The notes beneath the pieces are model-generated. The model saw nothing but the letters and a program-made list of their open reading frames with translations, was not told where the DNA came from and ran no database searches. Of a DNA stretch of 64,000 nt, positions 41,991 through 50,788 are shown piece by piece. Both the position numbers and the translations under genes were made by a program. The stretch's first letter is position 1. Each line of letters opens with the position of its first letter. This DNA is from Flavobacterium notoginsengisoli (GTDB taxonomy: Bacteria > Bacteroidota > Bacteroidia > Flavobacteriales > Flavobacteriaceae): positions 248,001-312,000 of the forward strand of contig NZ_JACHLB010000005.1 in assembly GCF_014207905.1 (NCBI RefSeq), given 5' to 3'.

Positions 41991-42998
41991 TTAAGGTATA
42001 GTTTTGGTAATTGTTCCAAGAACGAAACTATCTCCTAGCTCAAAACCAGTTTTTCCTTTAACTCCTTTAACGAGTCTTACTTTTCTTAATACTATCGTGT
42101 GAGTAAAAGTTTTTTCCCCTACTACTGTGGTGGTAACTTCTATCATACCACTTTTGTTTTCCACTCCTATTTGTCCTGTCCATGTTTGGTCAACAGTTGG
42201 TGTTTCCGGTTTTTTTTCTACGCAGATTGCTGCGTCGGTAAAAGTACCCGTACCCGATTTTACTGTTCTGTAATATACCATATTTTCTGTTGAAGTAATA
42301 TATCTTCGACGAGGTTGATTGGTTGGAGTGACCACATTTTGAAGTAAATAATCTGTATCCATGTTTTCAATCGATAAATAGAAAGAAGTATTTAGATTAT
42401 AAACTCCTTTCATATACGAACATTCTCTAACTTGCTGATCGGCTGGAAAGACTAAACTTGCTGAAGGTACAGTGGTTACATAATTTCCAAAAACAAATTT
42501 TTCGTTAGTTTGAATTCCGCTTGGTTTTGCAAAAGTGATATTTCTAAAAATCACGCTATGTGTGTATCCTGTTATTCTCGAACTTCCATCTGTTGTATTT
42601 GGAATTTCATTTGAATTACTTTCAATTTCGATTACACCATCTGTTCCAATCCATTCTTCTGTGATTTTTGGAGTACTTGGAGGGATTGTTCCGCAGATAT
42701 TTGCTGTTGCTACGGTTCCATCGTATGCTCTGTATAGCACTCGATAAGAACCATTTCCTTTTGAGTCGATGTTGTAAGTGTAAGTAGAATCGTTTTCATT
42801 TCTAAACGATCCTGCAGGCATTTGAAGTAAAAGAGCTTCTTGAGTTTTTAATTTATAAACTAATGTACTTGTTGCTGCATCGCCACAGGCTTGACTCTGC
42901 TCAATATCTTCGAAGTTTATAGTGTCTACAGTTAAATCTCCGTCATCGCATCCGTTCAAGAAAAGAGCAAATAGTAGGAGGGCGGTATATTTTTTCAT
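41991..42998 (-). CDS. Lipoprotein with two internally duplicated halves
   Basis: 335 residues from the ATG that begins MKKYTALLL; lipobox LNGC, Cys17. The mature part is two versions of one module. Each has a start with YKLKT/NVVTP, a strand with YxxYR/MVYYR, a short ICGTIPP/ICVEKKP segment, W-G-TDGVIE/GQIGVEN, then THSVIFRNITFA/THTIVLRKVRLV, then KFVFGNYVTT/SFVLGTITKT. The frame is open to 43061 but would run through the promoter of the neighbouring gene. Family not recognised; likely surface or periplasmic. Confidence 0.78.
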   Translation of the reverse strand: MKKYTALLLFALFLNGCDDGDLTVDTINFEDIEQSQACGDAATSTLVYKLKTQEALLLQMPAGSFRNENDSTYTYNIDSKGNGSYRVLYRAYDGTVATANICGTIPPSTPKITEEWIGTDGVIEIESNSNEIPNTTDGSSRITGYTHSVIFRNITFAKPSGIQTNEKFVFGNYVTTVPSASLVFPADQQVRECSYMKGVYNLNTSFYLSIENMDTDYLLQNVVTPTNQPRRRYITSTENMVYYRTVKSGTGTFTDAAICVEKKPETPTVDQTWTGQIGVENKSGMIEVTTTVVGEKTFTHTIVLRKVRLVKGVKGKTGFELGDSFVLGTITKTIP

Positions 42999-43072
42999 TG
43001 TAAAATTTATTTTGGTCAAAAATAGTGAAAAAATTGCCAAATGATATTTAAGATTTGACAATTGATATTTCT

Positions 43073-43080
43073 TAACTTTG
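43073..43080 (+). promoter_or_regulatory. -7 box of the cysteine desulfurase gene
   Basis: TAACTTTG matches TAnnTTTG; a TTG at 43055-43057 is 15 nt upstream. It lies 5 nt before the ATG at 43086 and inside the longer TTG frame that starts at 43062. Confidence 0.6.
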
Positions 43081-43085
43081 CAGTA

Positions 43086-44210
43086 ATGAAAAAAGTATAC
43101 CTAGATAACGCCTCAACAACTGCAATGCGTCCTGAAGTAGTTCAGGAAATGACAAAAGTAATGTTGGAGGATTATGGAAATCCATCTTCTACACATAGTT
43201 TCGGACGAAACGGTAAAACAATCTTAGAGCTTTCAAGAAAAAGTATTGCTAAACATTTAAACTGTACGGCGCAAGAAATCATTTTTACGTCTGGCGGAAC
43301 CGAAGCTGATAATTGGATTCTTCGCTCGGCGGTAGAAGATTTAAAAATTGAAAGAATTATTACTTCCAAAATAGAACATCATGCCGTTTTGCATACGGTT
43401 TGGGTCCTTAAAGAAGAATATAATATTCAGGTCGATTATGTAAATGTAAATGCCGACGGAAGTTTAGACCTGACACATTTATCCAATTTGCTTTCTAATG
43501 AAAAGAAAACGTTGGTGAGTTTAATGCATGTAAATAATGAAACTGGTGCTATTTTAGATTTAGATCGCGTTGGATTGATTTGCAAGCAATATAACGCTTT
43601 ATTTCATTCGGATACGGTTCAGTCTGTCGGGAAAACAGAAATCGATCTGCAAAAGACTCCAGTTGACTTTATTTTGGCTAGTGCGCATAAATTTCACGGA
43701 CCAAAAGGAATTGGATTTGCTTTTGTTCGAAAAAATTCTGGTTTACAACCTTTGCTTTTTGGTGGAGAACAGGAAAAAGGACTACGCGCGGGAACAGAAG
43801 CTGTGCATCAAATTGCTGGAATGGCAAAAGCTTTGTCTATTTCTTATGAAAAATTAGAGGAAGAAAGAGCCTATATTTCAGAATTAAAAAACTACTTGAT
43901 CGATCAATTAGAAAAACATTTTCCAGATTTTAGAATTAACGGGAAAAAAGACGATTTTTATAATATCATCAATATAATTCTGCCTTTTTCATCAGACAAA
44001 ACTTCGATGTTACTTTTTGCTTTAGATATGAAAGGAATTGCAGTTTCTAGAGGAAGCGCTTGCCAATCTGGAAGCATAAAACCTTCTCATGTTTTAAACG
44101 AAATGCTTTCGGAAGCAGATTTAAAATTACCAAATCTCAGAATTTCATTTAGTCATTACAACACTAAAGAAGATATCGATTGGCTTATTGAAAGTTTGAA
44201 AACTGTTTAA
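43086..44210 (+). CDS. Cysteine desulfurase (NifS/IscS family)
   Basis: 374 residues, PLP-dependent class V fold. Start KKVYLDNASTTAMRPEV is typical. The PLP-lysine is in ASAHKFHGPKGIGF (near residue 202) and the persulfide cysteine in SRGSACQSGS (near 327). Removes sulfur from cysteine for iron-sulfur or tRNA thiolation. The IscS-versus-NifS naming is unsettled; no IscU or other partner gene is adjacent. Preferred start follows the -7 box. Confidence 0.93.
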   Translation: MKKVYLDNASTTAMRPEVVQEMTKVMLEDYGNPSSTHSFGRNGKTILELSRKSIAKHLNCTAQEIIFTSGGTEADNWILRSAVEDLKIERIITSKIEHHAVLHTVWVLKEEYNIQVDYVNVNADGSLDLTHLSNLLSNEKKTLVSLMHVNNETGAILDLDRVGLICKQYNALFHSDTVQSVGKTEIDLQKTPVDFILASAHKFHGPKGIGFAFVRKNSGLQPLLFGGEQEKGLRAGTEAVHQIAGMAKALSISYEKLEEERAYISELKNYLIDQLEKHFPDFRINGKKDDFYNIINIILPFSSDKTSMLLFALDMKGIAVSRGSACQSGSIKPSHVLNEMLSEADLKLPNLRISFSHYNTKEDIDWLIESLKTV

Positions 44211-44218
44211 AGGTTTTT

Positions 44219-44283
44219 TGTTTCAAGTTTCAAGTTTCAGGTTTCATGTTCTGGATTAAACTTGAAACTTGAAACCTGAAACA
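44219..44283. repeat. TTTCAAGTTTCAGGTTTCA inverted repeat
   Basis: TGTTTCAAGTTTCAAG TTTCAGGTTTCA on the left and the complementary TGAAACTTGAAACCTGAAACA on the right make a near-perfect stem between convergent genes. The same words lie in half copies at 28325-28357 and 23350-23378. Confidence 0.8.
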
Positions 44284-44290
44284 AAAAAAA

Positions 44291-44851
44291 CTATTTACGA
44301 ATCACTTTTACCTGCGAATCGTTTGTTAATTTGATAATCGTAGAAGATTTTCCGTTGATTTTATCTTGGTTTAATTTCACGACGTAATCTACTCCATTTA
44401 TGATTTCTGGACTTATGTCTTTAAAACTTTGTGGTGTTGGCTGGCCAGAAATATTAGCTGAAGTTGAAACTAATGGCTTTTTCATTCTTTCCATCAATTT
44501 GTAGCAGAAAGGTTCTTTTACCAATCGAACTCCCAATGATTTATCGGCTGCGATTATATTTGCGGCAACATTTCTAGCGTCATCAAGAATCAAAGTAGTT
44601 GGTTTTTCAGATAAATCCCAAATCTGCCAAGCAACTTCGGGAATGTTTTTAAAAACATTATAAATCATTTTTTCACCATTCATCAAAACAATCATGCTTT
44701 GTGTTTCTGCGCGTTGTTTTAATTTATAGATTTTGGCAACCGCATCGGCATTGGTAGCATCGCAGCCAATTCCCCAAACGGTATCGGTGGGGTAAAGAAT
44801 GATTCCGCCTTCTTTGATTACTTCGTATGCTTTAATTATTTCTTCGTTCAT
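44291..44851 (-). CDS. L-threonylcarbamoyladenylate synthase (TsaC/Sua5/YrdC)
   Basis: 186 residues from MNEEIIKAYEV. Family core GGIILYPTDTVWGIGCDATN (about 16-35) binds threonine, bicarbonate and ATP; LVKEPFCYKLMER and LVSTSANISGQPTP are later conserved segments. Makes threonylcarbamoyl-AMP for the t6A37 tRNA modification. The YrdC-only length matches TsaC. The longer frame, to 44881, starts inside a -7 box on the minus strand. Confidence 0.93.
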   Translation of the reverse strand: MNEEIIKAYEVIKEGGIILYPTDTVWGIGCDATNADAVAKIYKLKQRAETQSMIVLMNGEKMIYNVFKNIPEVAWQIWDLSEKPTTLILDDARNVAANIIAADKSLGVRLVKEPFCYKLMERMKKPLVSTSANISGQPTPQSFKDISPEIINGVDYVVKLNQDKINGKSSTIIKLTNDSQVKVIRK

Positions 44852-44878
44852 TGTAAAGGGCAATATAGAATTCAATTG

Positions 44879-44886
44879 CAAAAATA
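44879..44886 (-). promoter_or_regulatory. -7 box of the YrdC-type gene
   Basis: On the minus strand TATTTTTG is a full TAnnTTTG match, 28 nt before ATG 44851. Confidence 0.6.
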
Positions 44887-45063
44887 ATCTTTCTACTTGG
44901 TAAAAAGTTTAAATTTAATTGACAATAATTAAGTTTTTGTGATTTATAAGATTATTTTTGTTGCTAAAGATAGAAGGAGGTCAGGAAAAACAGACAATAT
45001 CATTAAGAGATTTGTGTTTTACTTTATTGCTTCTCAGATGTTAAATAATCTTATAAATGCTAC

Positions 45064-45849
45064 ATGGATAAAAAAACAGCAAAAATAGTTATTCCTGTTT
45101 ACAAGGAATATTTTGGAGAACTTGAAGAAAAATCGTTTTTGCAATGCTGTAAAGTTTTAAAAGATTATGAAATTGTAATCGTACATCCAGAAGGATTAAA
45201 TTGTGCTTATTTGACAGAGAAATTTAATGATTTAAGCTTTAAAAGTTTTTCTAAACATTATTTTGCTACAATTGATGGTTATAATGAATTGCTGTTATCT
45301 TCGGTTTTTTATGAAAGTTTTTTAGATTCAGAATATATTTTAATTTATCAGCTGGATGCTTTTGTTTTTAGAGACGATTTGATGAAATGGTGTCAAAAAG
45401 ATTATGATTATATTGGTGCGCCTTGGATTGCAACATCTACAGATTCTTTCGGAATGAATATTTTTAATAAAGTGGCAAGGCTATTTCGATCTAAAAAGAA
45501 AAATGCACGCGAGCAGACTTTCTTTAAAGTAGGCAACGGAGGGTTTTCTTTACGAAAAGTAGCATCGCATTATGAAATTACCAAACAACAGCAACAATTT
45601 ATATCGACAATTCTAAATGAAAGCGAAAAGAAAATCTATGCGATAGAAGATGTTTTCTGGTCATTGAAAGCTATAGAATTTAATCCGAATTTTAAAATTC
45701 CTGATTATAAGGAAGCTGTATATTTTGCGATGGATCGTAAACCAAACTTGGCAATGAAATTGACGAATAATGAACTTCCTTTTGGCTGCCACGCTATCAA
45801 TAAACCAAAGGTAATTGACTTTTGGAAACCTATAATAAACCAATATTAA
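45064..45849 (+). CDS. DUF5672 family protein, probable glycosyltransferase
   Basis: 261 residues. DUF5672 signatures: the start VIPVYKEYF, LIYQLDAFVFRDDL (a likely DxD-type metal site around 98-107), YIGAPWI, KVGNGGFSLRKV and IEDVFWS. These proteins are found in glycan clusters and are thought to be glycosyltransferases. It starts the lipooligosaccharide assembly cluster. The gene follows 212 bp of AT-rich DNA with no recognised feature. 10 bp separate it from the kinase-like gene. Confidence 0.8.
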   Translation: MDKKTAKIVIPVYKEYFGELEEKSFLQCCKVLKDYEIVIVHPEGLNCAYLTEKFNDLSFKSFSKHYFATIDGYNELLLSSVFYESFLDSEYILIYQLDAFVFRDDLMKWCQKDYDYIGAPWIATSTDSFGMNIFNKVARLFRSKKKNAREQTFFKVGNGGFSLRKVASHYEITKQQQQFISTILNESEKKIYAIEDVFWSLKAIEFNPNFKIPDYKEAVYFAMDRKPNLAMKLTNNELPFGCHAINKPKVIDFWKPIINQY

Positions 45850-45864
45850 ATTGCTTAATTGTAT

Positions 45865-46635
45865 ATGATTACAAAATTTAAATGCGCTGCTGAAAAAGAA
45901 CAACAGAAAGATATTCTTGGTTTTATTCAGAATTTTAAAACTTCTGGTGAACTTTTTGGCAACGGTGATCGTAATAAAATTAAATTATTCGAATTGGACG
46001 GAAAAACGATTAATATTAAATCGTTTAAAGTTCCTAATCTAATAAACAAAATTGCCTACAAGTATTTTAGAAAGTCAAAAGCGAGACGTTCTTTTGAATA
46101 CGCTACAATTCTACTAGAAAAAGGAATTGGAACCCCAGCGCCTCTTGCATTTCTTGAAAACTTTAATTTCATAGGTTTAAAAGACAGTTATTATGTAAGC
46201 GAACATTTGGTAACAGAATTAACCTTTAGAGAACTTGTAGAAATTCCTGATTTTCAAGAGCATGATAAAATTTTAAGACAGTTTACTAAATTTTGTTTTG
46301 ATCTTCACGAAAAAGGAGTAGAGTTTTTAGATCATTCCCCAGGAAATACTTTGATTAAGAAAATAGACGAAAATAATTATGCATTCTATTTGGTTGATTT
46401 AAACCGAATGAATTTTCATAATCAAATGGATTTTGAGCAAAGAATGAATAATTTTAGACGTTTAACACCTAAAAAAGAGATGATTGCGGTAATGAGCAAT
46501 GAGTATTCTAAATTTTACAAGGAAAAAAGCGAAACTGAAATTTTTGAGAAGATGTGGAACGCGACAGTAGATTTTCAAGAAAGCTTTGCTAAAAAGAAAA
46601 GATTAAAAAAGAAACTTAAGTTCTGGAAATCCTAA
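45865..46635 (+). CDS. Kdo-kinase-like (InaA/LPS kinase family) protein
   Basis: 256 residues from the ATG that begins MITKFKC. Protein-kinase-like fold with LHEKGVEFLDHSPGNTL (about 143-160), in which the D..x..N pattern corresponds to the catalytic loop of KdkA/InaA/WaaP kinases, and YLVDLNRMNF with the metal Asp. Probably phosphorylates a sugar (Kdo or heptose) of the lipooligosaccharide core. The start at 45859 is a TTG six bases earlier; the ATG is preferred. Coupled to the DUF5672 gene. Confidence 0.8.
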   Translation: MITKFKCAAEKEQQKDILGFIQNFKTSGELFGNGDRNKIKLFELDGKTINIKSFKVPNLINKIAYKYFRKSKARRSFEYATILLEKGIGTPAPLAFLENFNFIGLKDSYYVSEHLVTELTFRELVEIPDFQEHDKILRQFTKFCFDLHEKGVEFLDHSPGNTLIKKIDENNYAFYLVDLNRMNFHNQMDFEQRMNNFRRLTPKKEMIAVMSNEYSKFYKEKSETEIFEKMWNATVDFQESFAKKKRLKKKLKFWKS

Positions 46636-46762
46636 TAAATTTATATTTTCTATACTTTTTAACGATAAGATTTTCAATTTATCAATAGAAGAATAGTTGT
46701 TCTTGTGTTATTTTTTTATACAAACGAACTACGATAATAAGTCGGATTCTTATTATAGTAAA

Positions 46763-46788
46763 ATGCGTTTCGAGATGTAAAAACGCAT
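46763..46788. other. Isolated hairpin in a 244-bp gene-free space
   Basis: ATGCGTTT and AAACGCAT are exact complements around a 10-nt loop, without a T-run on either side. The rest of 46636-46879 is AT-rich and holds no gene or repeat that I recognise. Confidence 0.4.
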
Positions 46789-46879
46789 GAAGGAATTAAT
46801 AAAACAAAATCATTAAAGCCTTACTTATTGAATATTTTGTCCTTTTTTGCACAATGGGATATTTTCTATCTTCAATATG

Positions 46880-47656
46880 CTATAGTTGCTTCGAAATCCT
46901 GATTTTTTTAAGTTCTTGAAAACGAACAGAAACACTCAAAGCATTTAAATAGCAAATTGTCAAACCCTTTCTGCCATCTAAAAAACCTAAACGAATCACA
47001 AATTGATTTAGAAATTGGTAAGCTGGACGAATATAAAAATGAAAGAGATTAGGTTTGGTATTTTTTGCTAATTCTTCCTGAGCCTTCAATTTTCCGTAAA
47101 AAATCATTTTTTCCTTATAATCATCAAAGGTGGAGTAAGAAAAGTGAATTAATTTATTTTTTAATTTTCTTGCTTCACCATCTATAATCAGTTTTTCATG
47201 AACGATTTTTTCGTGATTGTAAAAAGCATTTTCTTTCTTAAAAAGACGAATAATTTTATCCGTCTGCCAACCGCTGAAACGTAATCTTTTGTTTTTAAAC
47301 ATAAAGGTTCGATGCATAAAATATGCAACAGCTTTATTTTCTTCATTAATAACCGTTTCAATTTCGTTTTTAAGATTCGGAGTTACCCTTTCATCCGCAT
47401 CAATAAAAAGAATCCACGAATTTGAAGCTAAACTTATAGCGTAATTGCGCTGAGAAGCAAAATTCTCAAAAGAATGCTGTACAGCTTTTACATTTTTGAA
47501 AGATGATGCAATCTCAAATGTTCGGTCTGAACTAAAAGAATCAACCACAATAATTTCGTTAGCAAATATAAGATTTTCCAAAACAGATTGAATGTTTTGC
47601 TCTTCATTGCGGGTAATGATTAATGCCGATAATAGTTGTTTTTCTGAAGAAACCAT
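46880..47656 (-). CDS. Glycosyltransferase family 2 (WaaE/KdtX-like)
   Basis: 258 residues with GT-A features: LSALIITRNEEQNI (1st strand and nucleotide loop), EIIVVDSFSSDRT, and the DxD-type FIDADERVTP near 89-97; then RLRFSGWQTDKIIRLFKK, a signature shared with WaaE-type core transferases. Adds a glucose-like sugar to the lipid A core in relatives. Neighbour 5 bp upstream is a family-9 transferase gene on the same strand. Confidence 0.87.
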   Translation of the reverse strand: MVSSEKQLLSALIITRNEEQNIQSVLENLIFANEIIVVDSFSSDRTFEIASSFKNVKAVQHSFENFASQRNYAISLASNSWILFIDADERVTPNLKNEIETVINEENKAVAYFMHRTFMFKNKRLRFSGWQTDKIIRLFKKENAFYNHEKIVHEKLIIDGEARKLKNKLIHFSYSTFDDYKEKMIFYGKLKAQEELAKNTKPNLFHFYIRPAYQFLNQFVIRLGFLDGRKGLTICYLNALSVSVRFQELKKIRISKQL

Positions 47657-47661
47657 TGTCC

Positions 47662-48729
47662 TTAATTAAAGCCGTTTTGTTTTAAAAACAATTTGATACT
47701 ATCTTCAAAAAAATCAGGTAAAAATTTTTCATATAAAGAAAGCGATTCTTTTTTAAGCATTTTTTCTGTTTTGTTTTCAAACAACGCCGGACGATAATCT
47801 TTTAAATGAACAGAAAGGTGATGAATTCCGTCTTCAAAAGTAGCCCAGATTTTCTTTTCGATCCAAGGTGAGAAAATAATAAAAGAAGGTTTGTCTAGAG
47901 CTTTTGCCATATTTATAGCGCCACCGTCATTTCCTATAATAGCATCACATTGATTTACTAAACCAATAAAAGATCTTAAATCACCGCCTAGTAAATCAAA
48001 ATAAATTTTGTTTTGTGTCGAAGGTTTACAGGCGTTAAAAACAGTTTTTGCTTCTTCCAATTGTTTCGGAAAATAATTGAAAAGAATATTTACGTCGGCA
48101 TTGTCTGCAACATAATCTACTACTTTCGACATAAAATCTAGCGGATAAGTTTTAAGTTTTTCACTGCCTAAAAGACTTATCATAATTGTTTTTCTGTCTT
48201 TTTTGACCTGGTGTTTTTCAAAAAGTGCAATCGCATCTTGATTTTCTTTTTCAGAAACAAACAATTTCGGAATTGGATTAATTTCTATTTTAAGATCAAG
48301 AGGTTCTAATAAAGAAAGTCTTCTTTCTATTGCAAGTCCGAGATTAGTTTTAGGAAAAGGTTCAAACGGAACATTGTCAGTGTATAAAAATGTTCTTCCA
48401 GGTTTTTTATAAGAGATTTTTCTTTTTGCATTACTCAATAAAACCAAAACCCAACTTTCTAGTTTTGAATAAGCATCAATTAGTATATCGTAATTTTCTT
48501 TTCTGAGTTGAAGCCCCAATTTTAAAAGTTCTTTTTTACTATTTCGATGTTTTTCTTCAAACAAAATAATGTTGTTAATATTAAGATTTCCTTCTAAAAC
48601 TGGGGTTGTTAAAGAATAAACCAGATAATCTATCTGAGCATTTGGATAAGCAATTCTTAGGTTGTTGCAAATAATGCTGCTCACCAAAACATCTCCAATC
48701 ATTTTTTGTTGGATTACAAGTATCTTCAT
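47662..48729 (-). CDS. Glycosyltransferase family 9 (heptosyltransferase-like)
   Basis: 355 residues of GT-B fold. N-terminal IQQKMIGDVLVSSIICNNLR is the heptosyltransferase start with the substrate-binding aspartate region; the C-terminal DLLGGDLRSFIGLVNQCDAIIGNDGGAINMAKAL segment matches the ADP-heptose-binding G-G motif. It adds a heptose or similar sugar to the core. It is coupled to the family-2 transferase gene. Confidence 0.88.
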   Translation of the reverse strand: MKILVIQQKMIGDVLVSSIICNNLRIAYPNAQIDYLVYSLTTPVLEGNLNINNIILFEEKHRNSKKELLKLGLQLRKENYDILIDAYSKLESWVLVLLSNAKRKISYKKPGRTFLYTDNVPFEPFPKTNLGLAIERRLSLLEPLDLKIEINPIPKLFVSEKENQDAIALFEKHQVKKDRKTIMISLLGSEKLKTYPLDFMSKVVDYVADNADVNILFNYFPKQLEEAKTVFNACKPSTQNKIYFDLLGGDLRSFIGLVNQCDAIIGNDGGAINMAKALDKPSFIIFSPWIEKKIWATFEDGIHHLSVHLKDYRPALFENKTEKMLKKESLSLYEKFLPDFFEDSIKLFLKQNGFN

Positions 48730-48932
48730 TTATTAAAGTGGTATTTTAAATAAGATCTTGCAAATTGAAGCAAAAAAAATCAAATCTCAATCATTTTTCA
48801 GAAAGGAATTTGAACAAATAAAATAAGAATAACTCTTTTTTGTTTAAAACATATTTTTAATCGTGAATAAAGTTTAAGTTAATTATATTATTAATCCTTT
48901 TTAGAATATTAATTATTAGAGACTTATTGAAA

Positions 48933-49895
48933 TTACGAATTGTTGTGTAAATCAAAAACTGTTTCTATCCAATTTTGTATAGTATATTTTACATAAATAT
49001 CCTCAGGAATTGGCTCGTATGGAGAAGAAAAAAAATCACTGTCAAAATGCACATTTTCTTCGTTAATAACTAATATGTTATTCGGATTGTAAAAATCGTA
49101 GTGAACAATATTAGGATTTGTGGTAATTAATTTTTTTTGAAGCCCCAAGCTTTCAAATACTCTAAAAGTTAATCCATTTTGTTTTTGTCTATGAATATCT
49201 AAAAGAAATTTAGTGTCATTTATAAATTCATTAACCTCATTGATTTGAATGTATTCTGATATGAATTCAATATTGGGATTTTTTGTTTTATTCTTTCGAT
49301 CATAAACAATAATTCTAGATGTAATACCAAGGTTTATCAATTTTTCCGCAATTTTAGAGATGGTTCTAAATCTATTGTCTTTTGAACTTATATTGAAAAT
49401 ATCATATTTATAGCTTTTTGATAGATCCAATTTTGATTCTTTGTAGATAAAATTTGTAATAAATTTTAGGTTGTATTTTTCGCAATCTTCTTTTTCAAAT
49501 GAATAGACTTCATCGAAATAGGGAAGCACTCGGATTATTTTTGGACATCGATAAATATTATCATTAAAAAAAGCTATTGATTTTTTAGTATATTTTTTAA
49601 AGTCTAAAATTTTTTGTGGATCAATAAAATCACCTTTAATGGTTAAAATCACATCCTGAATTTGCCCCAATGCTTCTAATCGATTATTTATTTCTTTTCC
49701 AAAATGAATGTTTTTAATGTTTTTCTTAAATAGCAATTTTAAAAAGAAATTATAAATACGATAAGAGAAATTAGGATACTTATATTTAAAAGTATTAAAA
49801 TCTATATGATTTACTATGTGTCCTCGTTTTTCAAGGGCTGTGACAATATTATGGTTATAACCCCAATTGTCATGGCTAATGATTGTAATTTTCAT
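48933..49895 (-). CDS. Glycosyltransferase-like protein (GT-B, CgeB-like)
   Basis: 320 residues from the preferred ATG. N-terminal strand KITIISHDNWGYNHNIVTALEKRGH and a C-terminal region with IHRQKQNGLTFRVFESLGLQKKLITTNPNI, a segment typical of GT-B proteins (nucleotide-sugar E..xL..G). No DxD motif is seen. Not clearly assigned to a numbered family; CgeB-like is my guess. The frame runs to 49964, but the extra 23 residues are a hydrophobic read-through of the promoter zone. Confidence 0.65.
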   Translation of the reverse strand: MKITIISHDNWGYNHNIVTALEKRGHIVNHIDFNTFKYKYPNFSYRIYNFFLKLLFKKNIKNIHFGKEINNRLEALGQIQDVILTIKGDFIDPQKILDFKKYTKKSIAFFNDNIYRCPKIIRVLPYFDEVYSFEKEDCEKYNLKFITNFIYKESKLDLSKSYKYDIFNISSKDNRFRTISKIAEKLINLGITSRIIVYDRKNKTKNPNIEFISEYIQINEVNEFINDTKFLLDIHRQKQNGLTFRVFESLGLQKKLITTNPNIVHYDFYNPNNILVINEENVHFDSDFFSSPYEPIPEDIYVKYTIQNWIETVFDLHNNS

Positions 49896-49922
49896 TGTAA
49901 GAATAATATTATTTATTTTACT

Positions 49923-49930
49923 CAAAAGTA
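49923..49930 (-). promoter_or_regulatory. -7 box for the minus-strand glycosyltransferase-like gene
   Basis: On the minus strand TACTTTTG matches TAnnTTTG 27 nt before ATG 49895. Together with the plus-strand box at 49943-49950 it makes a divergent promoter of 68 bp. Confidence 0.6.
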
Positions 49931-49942
49931 ATATAAATATTA

Positions 49943-49950
49943 TATTTTTG
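49943..49950 (+). promoter_or_regulatory. -7 box for the plus-strand family-2 glycosyltransferase gene
   Basis: TATTTTTG, a full match, 13 nt before the ATG at 49964. It points the other way to the box at 49923-49930. Confidence 0.6.
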
Positions 49951-49963
49951 TAAGAAAAATACA

Positions 49964-50713
49964 ATGAAAATTAGTGGTTTAGTGATTGCTTTTAATGAAG
50001 AAAAGAATATAGGCAAATGTATAGATGCTTTATTGAAAGTTTGTGAAGAGGTAATAGTTGTTGATTCATTTAGTAAAGACAACACAGTTGAAATAGCTGA
50101 AAAAAAAGGTGCTAAAGTTATTAGGCAAACTTTTTTAGGAGACGGACCTCAGAGGACACATGGTCTGCCTTATTGCAAAAATGATTGGATTCTTAATCTT
50201 GATGCAGATGAGTTTCTAGATAAAGATGCAGAACAATTTATATTGAATAAAAAGTATCTAGAAGGAAACTATGATGCTTACAGTTTTAGGGTGAAAAACT
50301 TTTTAGCAGATAAACTCATTGATTTTTCAGGATGGTATCCCGATCGTAAAGTTCGTTTTTTTAACAGAAAAACTGCGCATCCATCTAATTCAAAAGTGCA
50401 CCAAAAGATAATTACTCAAAATGATAAGGAAGTAGCTGTACATATACTTCATTATGGTTGGGATTCTTTAGATCAAATTATTGCGAAGAAAAATCAATAT
50501 TCTAGCTGGCATGCACAACAATTGTTTGATCAAGGAAAAAGAATAAATGCTTTTAAACCTATTCTTAACGGTACTGTTGCTTTTGTACGTTGTTATTTCT
50601 TTAAAAAAGGTATTTTTAATGGCATTGATGGTTTATCAATAGCAATGATTCAAGCCTTTTTTTCGTACATGAAGTATGCAAAACTAATAAAACTTCAAAG
50701 AAATAATAGATAA
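49964..50713 (+). CDS. Glycosyltransferase family 2
   Basis: 249 residues, GT-A. Conserved SGLVIAFNEEKNIGKCIDALL at the start, VIVVDSFSKDNTVEIA, NLDADEFL (DxD) near 84-91, and FSGWYPDRKVRFFNRK, which resembles the WaaE-like gene on the other strand. Likely part of lipooligosaccharide core assembly; its precise sugar is unknown. Start set by the -7 box 13 nt upstream. Confidence 0.87.
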   Translation: MKISGLVIAFNEEKNIGKCIDALLKVCEEVIVVDSFSKDNTVEIAEKKGAKVIRQTFLGDGPQRTHGLPYCKNDWILNLDADEFLDKDAEQFILNKKYLEGNYDAYSFRVKNFLADKLIDFSGWYPDRKVRFFNRKTAHPSNSKVHQKIITQNDKEVAVHILHYGWDSLDQIIAKKNQYSSWHAQQLFDQGKRINAFKPILNGTVAFVRCYFFKKGIFNGIDGLSIAMIQAFFSYMKYAKLIKLQRNNR

Positions 50714-50716
50714 AAA

Positions 50717-50758
50717 AAATCCAAATTCCTAGGATAATCAATTGGAATTTGGATTTTT
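50717..50758. terminator. Bidirectional terminator
   Basis: AAATCCAAATTCC and GGAATTTGGATTTTT make a clean stem between the convergent glycosyltransferase and dapD genes. Confidence 0.82.
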
Positions 50759-50788
50759 AAAAATTGAAAATTTATATACTATAAAGTA

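Noticed and set aside
46636..46879. A small RNA or tRNA gene in the gap between the kinase-like and glycosyltransferase genes
   Set aside because: One short hairpin without a T-run, no tRNA-like loops and no GTTCGA-type T-loop sequence.
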